Of a stretch of 64,000 nucleotides of DNA, positions 52,377 to 63,424 are shown piece after piece; position 1 is the stretch's first letter, and each line of letters opens with the position of its first letter. The notes beneath the pieces were generated by a model. That model searched no databases and was not told the DNA's origin. It saw only the letters and a list, made by a program, of their open reading frames with translations. Both the position numbers and the translations under genes were made by a program. The DNA comes from Nostocales cyanobacterium LEGE 11386 (GTDB taxonomy: Bacteria; Cyanobacteriota; Cyanobacteriia; Cyanobacteriales; Nostocaceae). The DNA is taken from contig JADEXK010000020.1 in NCBI GenBank assembly GCA_015207155.1, forward strand, positions 1 through 64,000, written 5' to 3'.

Positions 52377-53981
52377 TTACAACTGAGATAAACGCTGTTG
52401 GTAATAGTTAACAATTTGTGCTGCGACTTCAGCCACACTTAGACCATCGGTTTGCATCTCCACTGCATCTGCTGCTTTTTGCAGAGGGGAAACTTTACGG
52501 GTGCTATCTTTCCAGTCACGTTCAGCAATGTCCTGTTCCAACTGTTCTAAAGTAACTTCGGGTTGACCCTGTTTTTTAAAGTCTTGCTGTCGGCGACGGG
52601 CGCGTTCATTCACAGAGGCGGTTAAGAAGATTTTCACTTCGGCATCGGGGAATACATGAGTCCCAATGTCCCGACCTTCAGCCACTAAACCACCTCTCTT
52701 ACCCCAGCTTTGCTGTTTTTTCACCAGTGCTTGACGCACAGCATTTTGTGCAGCTATTGCCGATACTTGAGATGTTACCTCAATGGTGCGAATTGCCTGG
52801 GTAACATCAGTATCATTAATCCAAACCCTGACGGGAGATTGCAAATCACGACTGGGAGTAAGTTCAATGTTACACTGGTTGGCTAATTGGGCGATCGCAC
52901 ATTCATCATCAATGGCAATACCCTGTTGTAGCACTAGCCAAGTAACAGCGCGATACATAGCGCCTGTATCTAGATACACTAAACCCAGTTTAGCTGCTAC
53001 TTGACGAGCTACCGTAGATTTGCCAGCACCGGCTGGCCCATCAATAGCGATGATGGGTTGGCGATCGCGCAGGATGGTATTATCAATCAAACGTGTAGAA
53101 CCAAGACGAGCTGCGATCGCCAGCATTCCTTCCTCCTCAACTGTTTCTAAAGACATCAACGTAGTCGGTTCAACCAATTCAATATATTCCACGAATAGAG
53201 TACTAACCTTTGCCAATTCTTGCTGTACCACTGCTATCAGCTTGCTTTTGTCACGAACACCTGCCTTGAACGCAGCCTCTGCTTGCTCTAAGCCTCGATA
53301 TAAAGCCGTTGCTTGCTCTTTTTCCTGTGCAGTCAAATACTGATTGCGAGAACTAAAGGCAAGTCCTGACGCTTCCCGCACTGTAGGACAAGCAACAATA
53401 TCTACTGGCAAATTTAAGTCGGCCACCAACCGTCTAATAATAGCCAGTTGCTGACCATCTTTTTGTCCAAAGTAGGCTCGGTCAGGTTGTACCAAGTTCA
53501 AAAGCTTGGTCACAATTGTAGCCACACCCTGAAAGTGACCTAGCCGAGAACGACCACACAAGCCTGTTATCATAGCAGATGGCGGTGTTACTTGTGTCAC
53601 TTTAGATTCTTGTATACTTTTCTGGGGAACACCCATTTCTTCCGGAGTCGGTGCAAAAATTGCATCTACCCCTGCCTGTGTGCAAAGTTGTTGGTCTTGC
53701 TCTAAAGTACGTGGATAACGTTCATAATCTTCATTTGGGGCAAATTGCAGGGGATTGACGAAAATACTCACAATCACCGTGGAATTTTCTTGCCGCGCTC
53801 TTTCAATCAAGCTTAAATGACCTTGATGCAATCCTCCCATTGTTGGGACTAGACCAACAGCTGTCTGGTACCAGCTAGCCATTTCATCTATTCCCAGTTC
53901 CTCTGGAACCGTAAGCTTCTTTTCTGAGCAGCGTTTAGTTAAATAGCAGCGTAAAGCTGCGACTGTTGTCAGCAGGCGCAC
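52377..53981 (-). CDS. panC/cmk: Bifunctional pantothenate synthetase / cytidylate kinase (PanC-Cmk)
   Basis: 534 residues, GTG start at 53981 with GGGGA upstream. PanC (about 1-295): VGLVPTMGGLHQGHLSLIER, STVIVSIFVNPLQFAPNEDY, YFGQKDGQQLAIIRRLVADL and SSRNQYLT. Cmk (about 305-534): IIAIDGPAGAGKSTVARQVA, LVYLDTGAMYRAVTWLVLQQ, LVAEGRDIGTHVFPDAEVKI and FLTASVNERARRRQQDF. The fusion is normal in cyanobacteria. PanC joins pantoate and beta-alanine; Cmk makes CDP from CMP. A leader inverted repeat overlaps its ribosome binding site. Confidence 0.96.
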   Translation of the reverse strand: MRLLTTVAALRCYLTKRCSEKKLTVPEELGIDEMASWYQTAVGLVPTMGGLHQGHLSLIERARQENSTVIVSIFVNPLQFAPNEDYERYPRTLEQDQQLCTQAGVDAIFAPTPEEMGVPQKSIQESKVTQVTPPSAMITGLCGRSRLGHFQGVATIVTKLLNLVQPDRAYFGQKDGQQLAIIRRLVADLNLPVDIVACPTVREASGLAFSSRNQYLTAQEKEQATALYRGLEQAEAAFKAGVRDKSKLIAVVQQELAKVSTLFVEYIELVEPTTLMSLETVEEEGMLAIAARLGSTRLIDNTILRDRQPIIAIDGPAGAGKSTVARQVAAKLGLVYLDTGAMYRAVTWLVLQQGIAIDDECAIAQLANQCNIELTPSRDLQSPVRVWINDTDVTQAIRTIEVTSQVSAIAAQNAVRQALVKKQQSWGKRGGLVAEGRDIGTHVFPDAEVKIFLTASVNERARRRQQDFKKQGQPEVTLEQLEQDIAERDWKDSTRKVSPLQKAADAVEMQTDGLSVAEVAAQIVNYYQQRLSQL

Positions 53982-53983
53982 AA

Positions 53984-54065
53984 AATTCCCCTAGTTCTTT
54001 TTAAGCCTCTCCCCCGTTAGTTTATATCTGAAATAGGGGGAAGAAACACTTGAACTAGGGGAATT
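53984..54065 (-). promoter_or_regulatory. Leader inverted repeat covering the panC/cmk ribosome binding site
   Basis: AATTCCCCTAGTTC (53984-53997) and GAACTAGGGGAATT (54052-54065) are exact complements, with a smaller inner pair TCCCCC/GGGGGA. In the minus-strand transcript the 3' arm contains the AGGGGA site that lies directly before the GTG at 53981, so hairpin formation would hide it. This may be a translational control element or only a dispersed palindrome that happens to sit there. Confidence 0.55.
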
Positions 54066-54166
54066 AAGAATTGGGGAGATGGGGGGATGAACTTAATATT
54101 AGTAGTCTCGCCTTGTCCCCTTGTCCCCTTATCCCTGATTTTAGAAAGACTTGAAGTACCTAATGA

Positions 54167-55300
54167 TTACCGACCCAGGACTTCAATCTTCACAGGTGCT
54201 ACACCACTACTGATCATTCCTATAGACCGAGCTGCACCAGTAGATAAATCGATCACTCGACCCCGAATGAATGGGCCACGGTCATTAATTCGCACCACGA
54301 CAGAACGACCATTGCGGGTGTTGGTGACTCGGACTCGCGTCCCAAAGGGTAAGCTACGATGGGCGGCGGTCATGGCTTCTGGATTAAACCTCTCACCAGT
54401 CGCAGTTGGTCTACCAGCGAAATCACGACCGTAAAAGGAAGCTATGCCTTGGAAACTAAGTCGCACATTGGTGGCAATCTGTTGTGCTGGCTTAGGCAAG
54501 GAAATTGGTGCGCGTATTGGTAGGTTAGCAATTTCATTGATGGGAGATGCATTACCGATGAGTCTCCGCAAACGATTGGTTGCTTGCAATGCATCTTCTG
54601 CAAGATTTTTGGTGGTACCTGCTAGCCGGGTACTTTGATTAATTTCCACCAATTCTTGGTCATTGACTTTGATCGTATAGCGAGCCTCCTTAGAAGGAGC
54701 TTTGCTAATACTTGGCGTTTGTTGGACAGAGGCGTTTTTGTTCTCTACTGGATTGGTAACTGTAGATTTGTTCTCGCCCTTCCAACTTACAGTAATCTGT
54801 TCGGCGTCCATACCGTTTCGGACTAGCTGGTTAATATTAGCTGCTATTAAACCAGCTCTATGCACCGGGTCATCTTGAGGCGAGCTTTTTTGATTTCTCG
54901 CATTTGTTAAATTCCCCACACTGGTCAATTTGGCTGAGTCACCAGCAATAAGGGCATACGATTGTACGCCCTCATTATCTCCAACTTCTCCAACTTTCGT
55001 ATCAACACTTGCAACTGGCTGAGAACTTAAAAAGGTGAGAACTGGAATATTTTTGATAAACAGGGTTGCCGCCTTCCGACCTCCAATATTGTGAGGATGA
55101 ATGTTTGTAATCACAGCATCCGAGGTACGTTTCCCTGCCGAAGATTGAAACTCTCCCACTTTGACGACATCACTAACTGATGATTCTTGGGAAACTGGAG
55201 TGGTTTCCTTTGCCTTAGTAGTTTGAGTGTGACCGACTAAGGGCATCCCCAAAGCAGTCAGAAACAGGGCGACAATAGTCCACAAATATCTTTGATTCAT
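54167..55300 (-). CDS. rlpA: RlpA-family septal-ring lytic transglycosylase-like protein
   Basis: 377 residues with an N-terminal signal segment ([20 protein letters not shown]). The middle (about 25-270) is low in complexity and specific to this lineage. The C-terminal double-psi beta-barrel (about 283-375) is typical for Rlp[61 protein letters not shown] and [17 protein letters not shown]. RlpA cleaves naked glycan strands at the septum or acts as a lipoprotein cofactor; here no lipobox is seen. Leftward, 185 bases before the panC/cmk start on the same strand. Confidence 0.92.
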   Translation of the reverse strand: MNQRYLWTIVALFLTALGMPLVGHTQTTKAKETTPVSQESSVSDVVKVGEFQSSAGKRTSDAVITNIHPHNIGGRKAATLFIKNIPVLTFLSSQPVASVDTKVGEVGDNEGVQSYALIAGDSAKLTSVGNLTNARNQKSSPQDDPVHRAGLIAANINQLVRNGMDAEQITVSWKGENKSTVTNPVENKNASVQQTPSISKAPSKEARYTIKVNDQELVEINQSTRLAGTTKNLAEDALQATNRLRRLIGNASPINEIANLPIRAPISLPKPAQQIATNVRLSFQGIASFYGRDFAGRPTATGERFNPEAMTAAHRSLPFGTRVRVTNTRNGRSVVVRINDRGPFIRGRVIDLSTGAARSIGMISSGVAPVKIEVLGR

Positions 55301-56100
55301 GCGTCCGATTTTAAAGCGACTGTAGAACAGCAGTTTCTTAGTTCGTGGGATTTTGTGTCACAGAACGTGACGTATTCCTAATAACTCGAACTTGTTCCGC
55401 TTTCACTTTTTGTTTATAACTGCAACAGACTAACATGAACTTCTTAGCTTGGGGATCAGGGTTTTAGCGTAGATAATCATAACTTCATCAAATTCTGATC
55501 CCAATTTTTAGGGTAAAACCTTTTGTAAATGCGGATTTCGACTATGTAACGTTTTTTTCGTTTAACAAAATTTTTCATATGAAAATTTAATATTTTGCTG
55601 ATTTTTAATTAGCTGTAACTCTCCTGATCTAAAACTGTATTTAAAATAACATATAAAAATTTTAAATTTTATCTATAACAATTTAATATATTGGAGAGAA
55701 AAATCACTATAAATAATTCATTTTATTTAATTTATAAAATTTTCAAATTTTAATATAAACAAGTGGTAGCAAGACTTACAAATCATATATTTTTTCAATG
55801 AGCTAGCATTATCCATCTTGGACAATCTTACTTTTATTACATACTTTAAGCGTAAATCCGCGTAATATACGAAAAGCTTAAAGTGTTTTAAGTAACAATT
55901 TGTATTAGGATATATACTTAAAAAACTGGAATAATAATGTAGCTAAAGATTTTTTACTAGGAAAGTAAAATTGATGATGAGGCAATTAAAAATTGCTTCT
56001 CAGGCATGAGTAGATAAGTTGAGATGTAACAAAAATAACGTACAATCTCGCTTGTCATATTTAATAAAGTATGGTTTTTTCAAAGTAAACTATCAGCCTT
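55301..56100. other. Long AT-rich intergenic region
   Basis: 800 bases, strongly AT-rich, divergent between rlpA and glsA. No coding frame, array or clear hairpin found. Its length and composition suggest regulatory leaders or a small RNA that I cannot identify by eye. Confidence 0.4.
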
Positions 56101-57084
56101 ATGGCAAACCAAACCCATCTAGGAGATTTAGAAGTAGTCTCATCGCCATTTTTAACTGTTCTCAATGACTTGTATTCCAAATACAAGACACTAAATGAGG
56201 GCACATTAGCAAACTATATTCCAGAACTGACGAAGGTAAATCCGGAATTATTTAGTATTTGCCTTGTGACTGTAGATGGACACACTCACGAAGTTGGGGA
56301 TTACCAACAACTATTTACTATCCAGTCTATTTCTAAAGTGTTTACTTACGGACTCGCCTTAGAAGATCATGGAAGAGATTACATTTTAACTAGAGTTGGC
56401 GTAGAACCGACAGGGGATGCATTCAACGCAATTATGCTGGATGAGCAATCAAAGCGACCTTATAACCCAATGGTAAACGCGGGAGCGATCGCCACTACTA
56501 GCTTAATTAAAGGATCTGGCCCCACAGAGCGTCTTAACCGAGTTTTAGAGATGTTTCAAAGATACACCGGACATGATGCATTTGTTGATATATCAGTGTT
56601 TACATCTGAACGTAGCACGGGACATCGTAACCGCGCTATGGCACATCTGATGCTCAACTTTGGCATGATTGACAAAAATATCGAAGAAGCGTTGGATCTT
56701 TACTTTCAGCAGTGTGCTGTGATGGTGAATTGTCAAGACTTAGCTGTGATGGCGGCTACTCTGGCTAACAAAGGTACTAACCCCATCACAGGTGAACAGG
56801 CGGTAGATAGCCGTTATATTAAAGATATTCTTAGCGTCATGTACACCTGCGGCATGTATAACTTTGCAGGTGAGTGGGCTTACACAGTTGGCATTCCTGC
56901 TAAAAGTGGTGTTTGTGGTGGGATTATGGCTGTTGTCCCTCATAAAATGGGCATTGGCGTATTTTCGCCACTGCTAGACGTGCGTGGTAATAGTGTGCGG
57001 GGAGTTAAGGTGTGTGAAGAACTTTCCCAGCAGTTGGGGTTACATCTATTTGAATGTTCCACGAATGAATCGAGATCGGGATAG
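56101..57084 (+). CDS. glsA: Glutaminase A
   Basis: 327 residues, usual length of the beta-lactamase-like glutaminase family. The nucleophile motif is SxxK at about 76-79 ([20 protein letters not shown]). Further signatures are [40 protein letters not shown] and the C-terminal [20 protein letters not shown]. It hydrolyses glutamine to glutamate and ammonia in the cytosol. The start ATG at 56101 lies after an AT-rich leader without an evident ribosome binding site. Monocistronic. Confidence 0.96.
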   Translation: MANQTHLGDLEVVSSPFLTVLNDLYSKYKTLNEGTLANYIPELTKVNPELFSICLVTVDGHTHEVGDYQQLFTIQSISKVFTYGLALEDHGRDYILTRVGVEPTGDAFNAIMLDEQSKRPYNPMVNAGAIATTSLIKGSGPTERLNRVLEMFQRYTGHDAFVDISVFTSERSTGHRNRAMAHLMLNFGMIDKNIEEALDLYFQQCAVMVNCQDLAVMAATLANKGTNPITGEQAVDSRYIKDILSVMYTCGMYNFAGEWAYTVGIPAKSGVCGGIMAVVPHKMGIGVFSPLLDVRGNSVRGVKVCEELSQQLGLHLFECSTNESRSG

Positions 57085-57164
57085 GGATTTCCAAGAAATA
57101 AACAAGATAGTAGTGAGATGATCTCGTTCTCAAAAATATATTCAAAAATTATCTAGTCCAGTTG

Positions 57165-57203
57165 AAAGCGTCGCGGACATTCTATGATGCACGGCGCTTT
57201 TAT
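57165..57203 (+). terminator. Possible terminator behind glsA
   Basis: AAAGCGTC (57165-57172) can pair with GGCGCTTT (57193-57200), followed by TATTT. The loop is about 20 bases, so the structure is weak. It lies just before the stop of the convergent SLH-hydrolase gene. Confidence 0.35.
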
Positions 57204-59231
57204 TTAACTGACTGTAATTACCATACCCGCACTCTCATTGGCCAACCTATCAACGGCGCATACAGCATAGGTTCCCGCTTGTTGCACAGTGGCAAAGGTT
57301 GTACCAGCAGACAAAACACGCTGAAGCATCCAAGTATCCCCAGTCTGCCGATATAACGTCCAGGAACGAACAGGCTGATGATCACCTGGTTGCCAACTCA
57401 GTCTGCGATTATTGACTTGCAATTCTTTGGGTGGTGGTGGTGCAGCTGCATTCTGCCATGACATAGTGGGTACTATGGCGGGACTGGCATAAAGCGAATT
57501 TTGGAATCTGTCAGAAATGCCCTGACGATTTTGATTGATAGAACTCATGCTGAAGAAGATATTCCCCAGTGACAAGTTTCCGGCTAGGTTGCGAGTAATC
57601 TTGACTTGTTTGTCAATTTCCTCATCTTTCCATGCCTTGCCATCGAGTTGACTAATATTGTTACCTACATAAATATGTCGCTGCTGGGGATTAATTTCTG
57701 TCCACCATTTGAGCAATACAGGGTAACTTTGTCCAGGTTGGTCGGTGCGCCAATAGAGTTGGGGAGCTATATAATCAATCCAGCCTTGCTCTAACCATTT
57801 TTTAGCGTCAGCATAAAGCACATTATAGGCATCCAAGCCAGTGATTCCTGGTGGTTGCCCAGGGCGATAAATGCCAAAAGGACTAATACCAAATTTCACA
57901 TGGGGCTTGATGGCTTTAATTCCCTGAAATAAACGTAGCACCATTTGATTGACATTTTCTCGCCGCCAGTCAGCTAAGACCAGTCCACCACCAGATGCCC
58001 TATAAGCTGCGTAGGTTTTATCATCGGGGAAAGATTGACCCTGGATAGGATAAGGATAAAAATAATCATCTAGGTGAATGGCATCGACGTCATAACGCCG
58101 GACAACATCCATAATTACGTTGTAAGCTCTGTCTTGAACAATTTTAATTCCTGGGTCCATCCATAGTTGATTGCCCCATTGGTAAACTACTTCGGGATTT
58201 GTCACAGCTAGGTGGGGGCGGATATTGGGCGCAGCTTTAATGCTAGTTTTAGCGCGGTAAGGGTTGAACCAAGCATGAAGTTCGATATTACGCTTGTGAC
58301 ATTCAGCGATCGCAAACTCCAACGGATCATAAAATGGTTCTGGTGCTTTACCTTGAGTTCCTGTCAGCCATGCACTCCAAGGCTCTAACTGGGAAGCATA
58401 CAAAGCATCTCCTTCTGGCCGCACCTGTAAAATTAGGGCATTGAAATTCAGTGCTTGTAAGCGGTTGAGAATTTCCAAAAATTCAGCTTGCTGTTGCGCC
58501 GCCGGGAGTCCGGCTTTGGAAGGCCAATCACTATTCCAGACTGTGGTTACCCACGCTCCCCGGAACTCTCGCTGATGATTTACTTTGACACTACCAGGCT
58601 GTGTAGGTGTAGGAGGAGTATTTGGCGGAAGTATGATGTAGTTAGAGGCAATCTTGTCAGCCCGACCCAGATACACTAAAGCTTGATAGACAATTACTGC
58701 TACCTCAGCACGAGTTGCGGCTACAGTCGGGTTGAGTAATTTTACATTTGGGTGACTAGCTACTAAACCTGTACTAGTAGCAATAGCGACTTGGTTTCTA
58801 GCATAGCCAGCGATTTTATCTGCATCTTGATAAATTTGTGGTAATGCACTTAGTAAGTCAGGTTTTACCTGAGTGGCAATTTCTAAACCATTGACTATGG
58901 CCACAAAGACATCACCGCGAAAAATCCTGTCATTGGGACGGAAACGCCCATCGGGGTATCCGATCAGAAATCCTGCTTCGTAGACTTTTTTAATGGCATT
59001 TATCGCCCAGTGATTAGCTGGGACATCAACAAAAGGGACATACTGTCGCTTGGGAGTTCCCGTAAAAACTGCCCCAATGATGGCAGCAAACTCAGCACGA
59101 GTGACTGAGTTATCTGGACGAAAAGTGCCATTCGGATAGCCATTCAAAATGCGCCGTGTTGCTAAGGCTTCAATGAATAGGCGGGCCCAATGATTTTGCA
59201 CATCTGGGAAGTTGGTAGTAGTAGACACCAT
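57204..59231 (-). CDS. SLH-domain family 10-type glycoside hydrolase (GHL10)
   Basis: 675 residues. Three S-layer homology repeats occupy ~1-190 (FPDVQNHWARLFIEALATRR, ILNGYPNGTFRPDNSVTRAE, FVDVPANHWAINAIKKVYEA, GYPDGRFRPNDRIFRGD). The GHL10 domain (about 210-560) has REFRGAWVTTVWNSDWPSKA, IELHAWFNPYRAKTS, DAIHLDDYFYPYPI, KFGISPFGIYRPG and IDYIAPQLYWRTDQPGQSYP. A C-terminal fibronectin-like domain follows. No N-terminal signal peptide is visible although SLH domains act outside the plasma membrane; an upstream start is not available in frame. Probably acts on cell-wall or sheath glycans. Confidence 0.93.
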   Translation of the reverse strand: MVSTTTNFPDVQNHWARLFIEALATRRILNGYPNGTFRPDNSVTRAEFAAIIGAVFTGTPKRQYVPFVDVPANHWAINAIKKVYEAGFLIGYPDGRFRPNDRIFRGDVFVAIVNGLEIATQVKPDLLSALPQIYQDADKIAGYARNQVAIATSTGLVASHPNVKLLNPTVAATRAEVAVIVYQALVYLGRADKIASNYIILPPNTPPTPTQPGSVKVNHQREFRGAWVTTVWNSDWPSKAGLPAAQQQAEFLEILNRLQALNFNALILQVRPEGDALYASQLEPWSAWLTGTQGKAPEPFYDPLEFAIAECHKRNIELHAWFNPYRAKTSIKAAPNIRPHLAVTNPEVVYQWGNQLWMDPGIKIVQDRAYNVIMDVVRRYDVDAIHLDDYFYPYPIQGQSFPDDKTYAAYRASGGGLVLADWRRENVNQMVLRLFQGIKAIKPHVKFGISPFGIYRPGQPPGITGLDAYNVLYADAKKWLEQGWIDYIAPQLYWRTDQPGQSYPVLLKWWTEINPQQRHIYVGNNISQLDGKAWKDEEIDKQVKITRNLAGNLSLGNIFFSMSSINQNRQGISDRFQNSLYASPAIVPTMSWQNAAAPPPPKELQVNNRRLSWQPGDHQPVRSWTLYRQTGDTWMLQRVLSAGTTFATVQQAGTYAVCAVDRLANESAGMVITVS

Positions 59232-59441
59232 GATCTATTGCAAGTAGCTTGGCTTGATTCTAATATTCTTTGTTAATTTAGCAACATGCAAGAGATCGCG
59301 TCTGTGGTCTCGTATAAATTTTCACACTTGCACTACCTCGCTATTAAGACACTCATGTCATAACTTCGGGATGTCTGCAAACAAAGTTGAATATCTTTGC
59401 AAAATTCACACCCATACAGTCATTCTTTGATGACTTGCAAA

Positions 59442-60893
59442 TTATAATTCACAAGACTGGGAAGCATTCTCTAAATCAAATTGTGCAAAACTGATCAGAG
59501 CTAAATGAGCAGAATTTCTCATCAATTCTTTTGCTAATAAGAAACCAGTAATTGTCCAAGTTTGATATCTTCTGGCTTCTTTACCAATTAATAGCCCCCG
59601 CGTACCATCGTAATATTCCGGCCAATGATCTTCACTAACGCGTGTTTGAGCAATTTCAATAGCGCGTTTCCCGATACAAGTTCTACCTGTTTTTTTAGCA
59701 GCCGCAATTAACGACCACAGTAATACAGGCCAACTACCACCATTATGATAAGACCAAGGGATATTTCTGGGGTCACATCCTGTAAAAATTCTGTACTCCT
59801 CCTTTTCTACTGCTGGGAAACAGATTTTCATCGGCATTTCTCCCACTAAATCATCCCACTGTTCCTCAATGAGATTCATAATCGCTTGGGACTGCTGTTC
59901 ACTCGCTAGCGAAGAGATAATAGCCATCATATTCCCCAGCGCAAAGAAACGAGTATCTAGTTGCGATGGGCCAACGTTACCTGCGAGATAACCACCATTT
60001 TTTGGCAACCAAATCGCTAAATTAGCATAAGGAATTGAGTCAGGATAAATATTAAATTGATTGACTGCTGACTGTCCATATTCTTCACCTTTAAAGCGAT
60101 AAATTTCATTCAATCGCTTCATATCAATCCAGTAGTGATGGCGAATATGATCTCTTAATAAAGGTAAGCGGTTATCAATCCCAATAACAATTTCTTCATC
60201 ACCTGCACAAATTAGTAACTTCCGCGCTGCCCGCAATGCAGCATAAAATAAAGCTTGAATTTCCAACGGATAACCATAAATACCCATACGCCGATAAATC
60301 ATACAAGCGCCATCTGGAACTAACAGCGTTGGATACATATCAAATCGCGTCGCCAAGCAAAGTTCCATAATTAACATGATTCCTTGCTGGAATTCAGGCT
60401 GCAACGCGAAACTGATATCTTTGGTAGCTTTGACATAAGCGTATAGTATAATAACCCACCACAGACAAGAATCAACAGGTGTGACTCGAGCGATCGCGTG
60501 TTCACCAAAATCTGCTTCTAAATATTCTTGCCCATTATCTGAGACAACTTTGAAGCTGGCTGGTATCAAACCTTGACCGGGTGTATAAGCATCTAATTGG
60601 CTTTTTTTAGGCTGTAACTTTAAAGTTTCTTCTAGAAAATTACGAACAATATCATATTTACCTTTAATTAAAAAAAGTAAGGCTGACGATGCAAAATCTC
60701 TGATAAAACAATGGTCATGATGCAAATCTCCTTGCGAATCATCACAGGTAGATACCGTACCTACAGGACGACCTTGATAATAAATAATCGACTTTTCTAA
60801 AATTTCCCATGCCTGTTTCTCTATATCATCAACTATTAATAATTTCTCTCTTTCCATTGCGAGAAACACTCCATTTTGATGGGATTTTTGCAA
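59442..60893 (-). CDS. Neutral/alkaline invertase (GH100), downstream copy
   Basis: About 470-483 residues. The TTG at 60893 and an ATG at 60857 are both possible; residues before the ATG (QNGVFLAM) resemble those of the paralogue (LNGATLAM), favouring the longer form. GH100 motifs: [28 protein letters not shown] [60 protein letters not shown] and [20 protein letters not shown]. Cytosolic; splits sucrose into glucose and fructose. Paralogue of the next gene upstream, in tandem, but with its own leader palindrome. Confidence 0.94.
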   Translation of the reverse strand: MQKSHQNGVFLAMEREKLLIVDDIEKQAWEILEKSIIYYQGRPVGTVSTCDDSQGDLHHDHCFIRDFASSALLFLIKGKYDIVRNFLEETLKLQPKKSQLDAYTPGQGLIPASFKVVSDNGQEYLEADFGEHAIARVTPVDSCLWWVIILYAYVKATKDISFALQPEFQQGIMLIMELCLATRFDMYPTLLVPDGACMIYRRMGIYGYPLEIQALFYAALRAARKLLICAGDEEIVIGIDNRLPLLRDHIRHHYWIDMKRLNEIYRFKGEEYGQSAVNQFNIYPDSIPYANLAIWLPKNGGYLAGNVGPSQLDTRFFALGNMMAIISSLASEQQSQAIMNLIEEQWDDLVGEMPMKICFPAVEKEEYRIFTGCDPRNIPWSYHNGGSWPVLLWSLIAAAKKTGRTCIGKRAIEIAQTRVSEDHWPEYYDGTRGLLIGKEARRYQTWTITGFLLAKELMRNSAHLALISFAQFDLENASQSCEL

Positions 60894-60901
60894 GAAAAAA
60901 C

Positions 60902-60916
60902 CAGAGTTAAACTCTG
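60902..60916. promoter_or_regulatory. Palindrome just upstream of the invertase start
   Basis: CAGAGTTAAACTCTG, perfectly symmetrical. On the minus strand it is followed by GTTTTTTC and the TTG start, so it can be read as a weak terminator-like attenuator or as an operator. The remainder of the 324-base gap 60894-61217 holds only the terminator at 61089-61118. Confidence 0.45.
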
Positions 60917-61088
60917 CTACTTCAATGCTTTTTTGGTGATGGATATATACCCATTTAACTTTTTGCCACGTTCGATTTGGGGCGATATTCCACCGTCCAT
61001 ATTCTCAGGATAACCCAAGTTTCTCATTTACCTCATTGTCTCATATGCTCTATTTAGAAAGTGATCACAAAGAGCAATTTAGAAAATC

Positions 61089-61118
61089 AAAAAAGCCCCT
61101 AATAACTACAAAGGGGCT
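61089..61118 (-). terminator. Rho-independent terminator of the upstream invertase gene
   Basis: On the minus strand AGCCCCT, an ~11-base loop, AGGGGCT and then TTTTTGATTTT. It lies about 100 bases after the stop at 61218, so the two invertase genes are probably separate transcription units. Confidence 0.85.
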
Positions 61119-61217
61119 GTAAATTTAATGTTTGTTTTGGACAATTTACACATTACAACTCAAGGAGCACTAGCTTAATTGCTGCCATAATGGTGATTAT
61201 GAATACAGCTATCTCTG

Positions 61218-62717
61218 CTAAAGCGACATATACGGATCTACGCTCCCAATTTCAAACTCACACGCTCTAGAAACAACTTCTGGAGGTAATTCATCAAAAC
61301 TAACTAATGGTAAATAATTGGGATTATCCATTAGTTCTTTAGCTAACAAGAAACCAGCAATTGTCCAGGTTTGATATTTCCTGGCTTGTTTGCCAATTAA
61401 ACGCCCTTTCTTGCCATCATAATACTCTGGCCATTCATCTTCACTCAGGCGTGCTTGAGCAATTTCAATGGCCCTTCTAGCCAAGGCTGTTTTGTTAGTT
61501 TTTACAGATGCTGCTGCAAACATCCACATTAAAACAGGCCAACTGCCTGCATTATGATATGACCAAGGGATATTTTTCGGGTCACATCCTGTAACAATTC
61601 TGTAATCCTCATTTTCTAAGGCTGGGAAACAGATTTTCATCGGCATATCTCCCACCAAATCGTCCCATCGTTCCTCAATCAGAGTCATGATTGCTTGTGA
61701 CTGTTCTTCGGTGGCTAAATCGGAAATGATTGCCATCAAGTTACCCAGTGCAAAGAAACGTGTATCTAACTGCGATGGCCCGACATTCCCAGCTAAATAA
61801 CCACCTTTTCTTGGTAGCCATTTATCTAATTCATAGTAGGGAAGAGAATCTACATAGATATTAAATAAATTGACTGCGGCTTTGCCATACTCTTCACTTT
61901 TGAAGCGATAAATTGCATTTAGACGATTAATATCTATCCAATAATGCTGGCGAATATGAGCGCACAAAAGCGGTAAGCGGTTATCAATGGCGGCCACAAT
62001 ATCTTGATTACCTTGGCAAATCAGCATCTCCCGCGCCGCCCGCAAAGCCGCATAAAATAACACTTGCAGTTCCAAAGGATGCCCATAAATACCCATCCGA
62101 CGGTCAATCATACAAGCACCATCAGGAACCAGCAGCGTGGGATACATATCAAAGCGATTCGCCAAGCAGATTTCCATAATTAGCCTGATACCATTTTGGA
62201 AATCAGGTTGATAGGCTATGGAATAATCTTTGGTAGCGACTATATATGCACGCAATAAAATAATCCACCATAGACAAGAATCTACTGGTGTGACGCGGGC
62301 GATCGCGTGTTCTCCAAAATCCGCTTCTAAATATTCTTGCCCATTTTCTAATACAACTTTAAAGCTAGCTGGAATTAACCCTCGACCAGGCTTATAAGCA
62401 TCTAATTCCCTTTCTTTAGGCTGCAACTTTAATGTTTCTTCTAGGAAATTACGAACAATATCTGTTCTACCTTTAATCAGAAAAATTAATGCTGAAGAAA
62501 CAAAATCTCGGATAAAACACTGATCGTAGTTGAGTGCTTCTACAGATGCGTCATAGGCGGCTACAGTCCCAATGGGGCGACCTTGATAGTAGAGAATTGA
62601 CTTCTCTAGCGCTCGCCATGCTTGTTCTTCTATATTCTCATCTGTTACTAATTCATTTATTGGCATCGCCAGAGTAGCTCCATTGAGGGGGTGAATTTGT
62701 AGTGGATGCGCCTTCAT
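61218..62717 (-). CDS. Neutral/alkaline invertase (GH100), upstream copy
   Basis: 499 residues, ATG at 62717. GH100 motifs: [99 protein letters not shown] and [20 protein letters not shown]. The conserved catalytic Asp lies in VDSCLWW and the acid in the later [20 protein letters not shown] block. No signal peptide. It cleaves sucrose in the cytosol, important in vegetative cells and in heterocyst carbon supply in Anabaena. It shares most of its sequence with the downstream copy; the first ~25 residues differ. Confidence 0.95.
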   Translation of the reverse strand: MKAHPLQIHPLNGATLAMPINELVTDENIEEQAWRALEKSILYYQGRPIGTVAAYDASVEALNYDQCFIRDFVSSALIFLIKGRTDIVRNFLEETLKLQPKERELDAYKPGRGLIPASFKVVLENGQEYLEADFGEHAIARVTPVDSCLWWIILLRAYIVATKDYSIAYQPDFQNGIRLIMEICLANRFDMYPTLLVPDGACMIDRRMGIYGHPLELQVLFYAALRAAREMLICQGNQDIVAAIDNRLPLLCAHIRQHYWIDINRLNAIYRFKSEEYGKAAVNLFNIYVDSLPYYELDKWLPRKGGYLAGNVGPSQLDTRFFALGNLMAIISDLATEEQSQAIMTLIEERWDDLVGDMPMKICFPALENEDYRIVTGCDPKNIPWSYHNAGSWPVLMWMFAAASVKTNKTALARRAIEIAQARLSEDEWPEYYDGKKGRLIGKQARKYQTWTIAGFLLAKELMDNPNYLPLVSFDELPPEVVSRACEFEIGSVDPYMSL

Positions 62718-63424
62718 TGATTATTACTGCTATTTTTAGCATAACAAAAGCTATGTTTTTAATAGCAGATTTATTTTAATAAATAATCTATAAACAATCG
62801 ATTAAGTCGATGATTTCTCTGCAAATTTATTTGCTTTCAATTATTATCATTTGGGTGAATTACAGTTAGCTGCTTTTTCACCTCAAGCCACTTCGTGATG
62901 TCTCAGAACAATTACGCAAAATATATTTCTAGATTATTTGTTCCTGAGTCTGTACATCAAGAACTTTACCTACCCAAACAGGAATATATCTCTAGTATTA
63001 TTCAAAGTTTGGTGTTGAAAATATTTCCAGTATATCTACTTAAGCTGAGGTTAGCCCGATAGATTGCAAGTTAAATTATTCCCCTATAAGTTAATAATTT
63101 ATAATGTTTTTTCAGAATATGCAATACAAATGCTGAAAAATTTTAGATGTCAATCAGCCTAGGGTGGTATATATATTACCCCACTTTCCAATTAAATGTA
63201 AAATTTAAGGAATAAGTCCGGAAAATACATATTACACATAACCTAAGATAGATGCCGATTTTCCGCCTGACTTGAGAAGTTCACAAGCAGTTATCAATAG
63301 AAACATAAAGTAATTATTGCAACAATCATCAAGCTTTAATCATGAGAGTTGAGTAATCATGACTATATGCAAGTAATATTGAGTAATTTTGCTCAAATTA
63401 AAAACTAATTGCTCATAACAGCTA
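62718..63424. other. AT-rich intergenic region upstream of the invertases
   Basis: 707 bases, low in G+C. Contains GGTGGTATATATATTACCCC near 63161-63181, a short imperfect palindrome. It should contain the promoter of the upstream invertase gene and the end region of the WD40-DnaJ gene. No gene seen. Confidence 0.45.
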
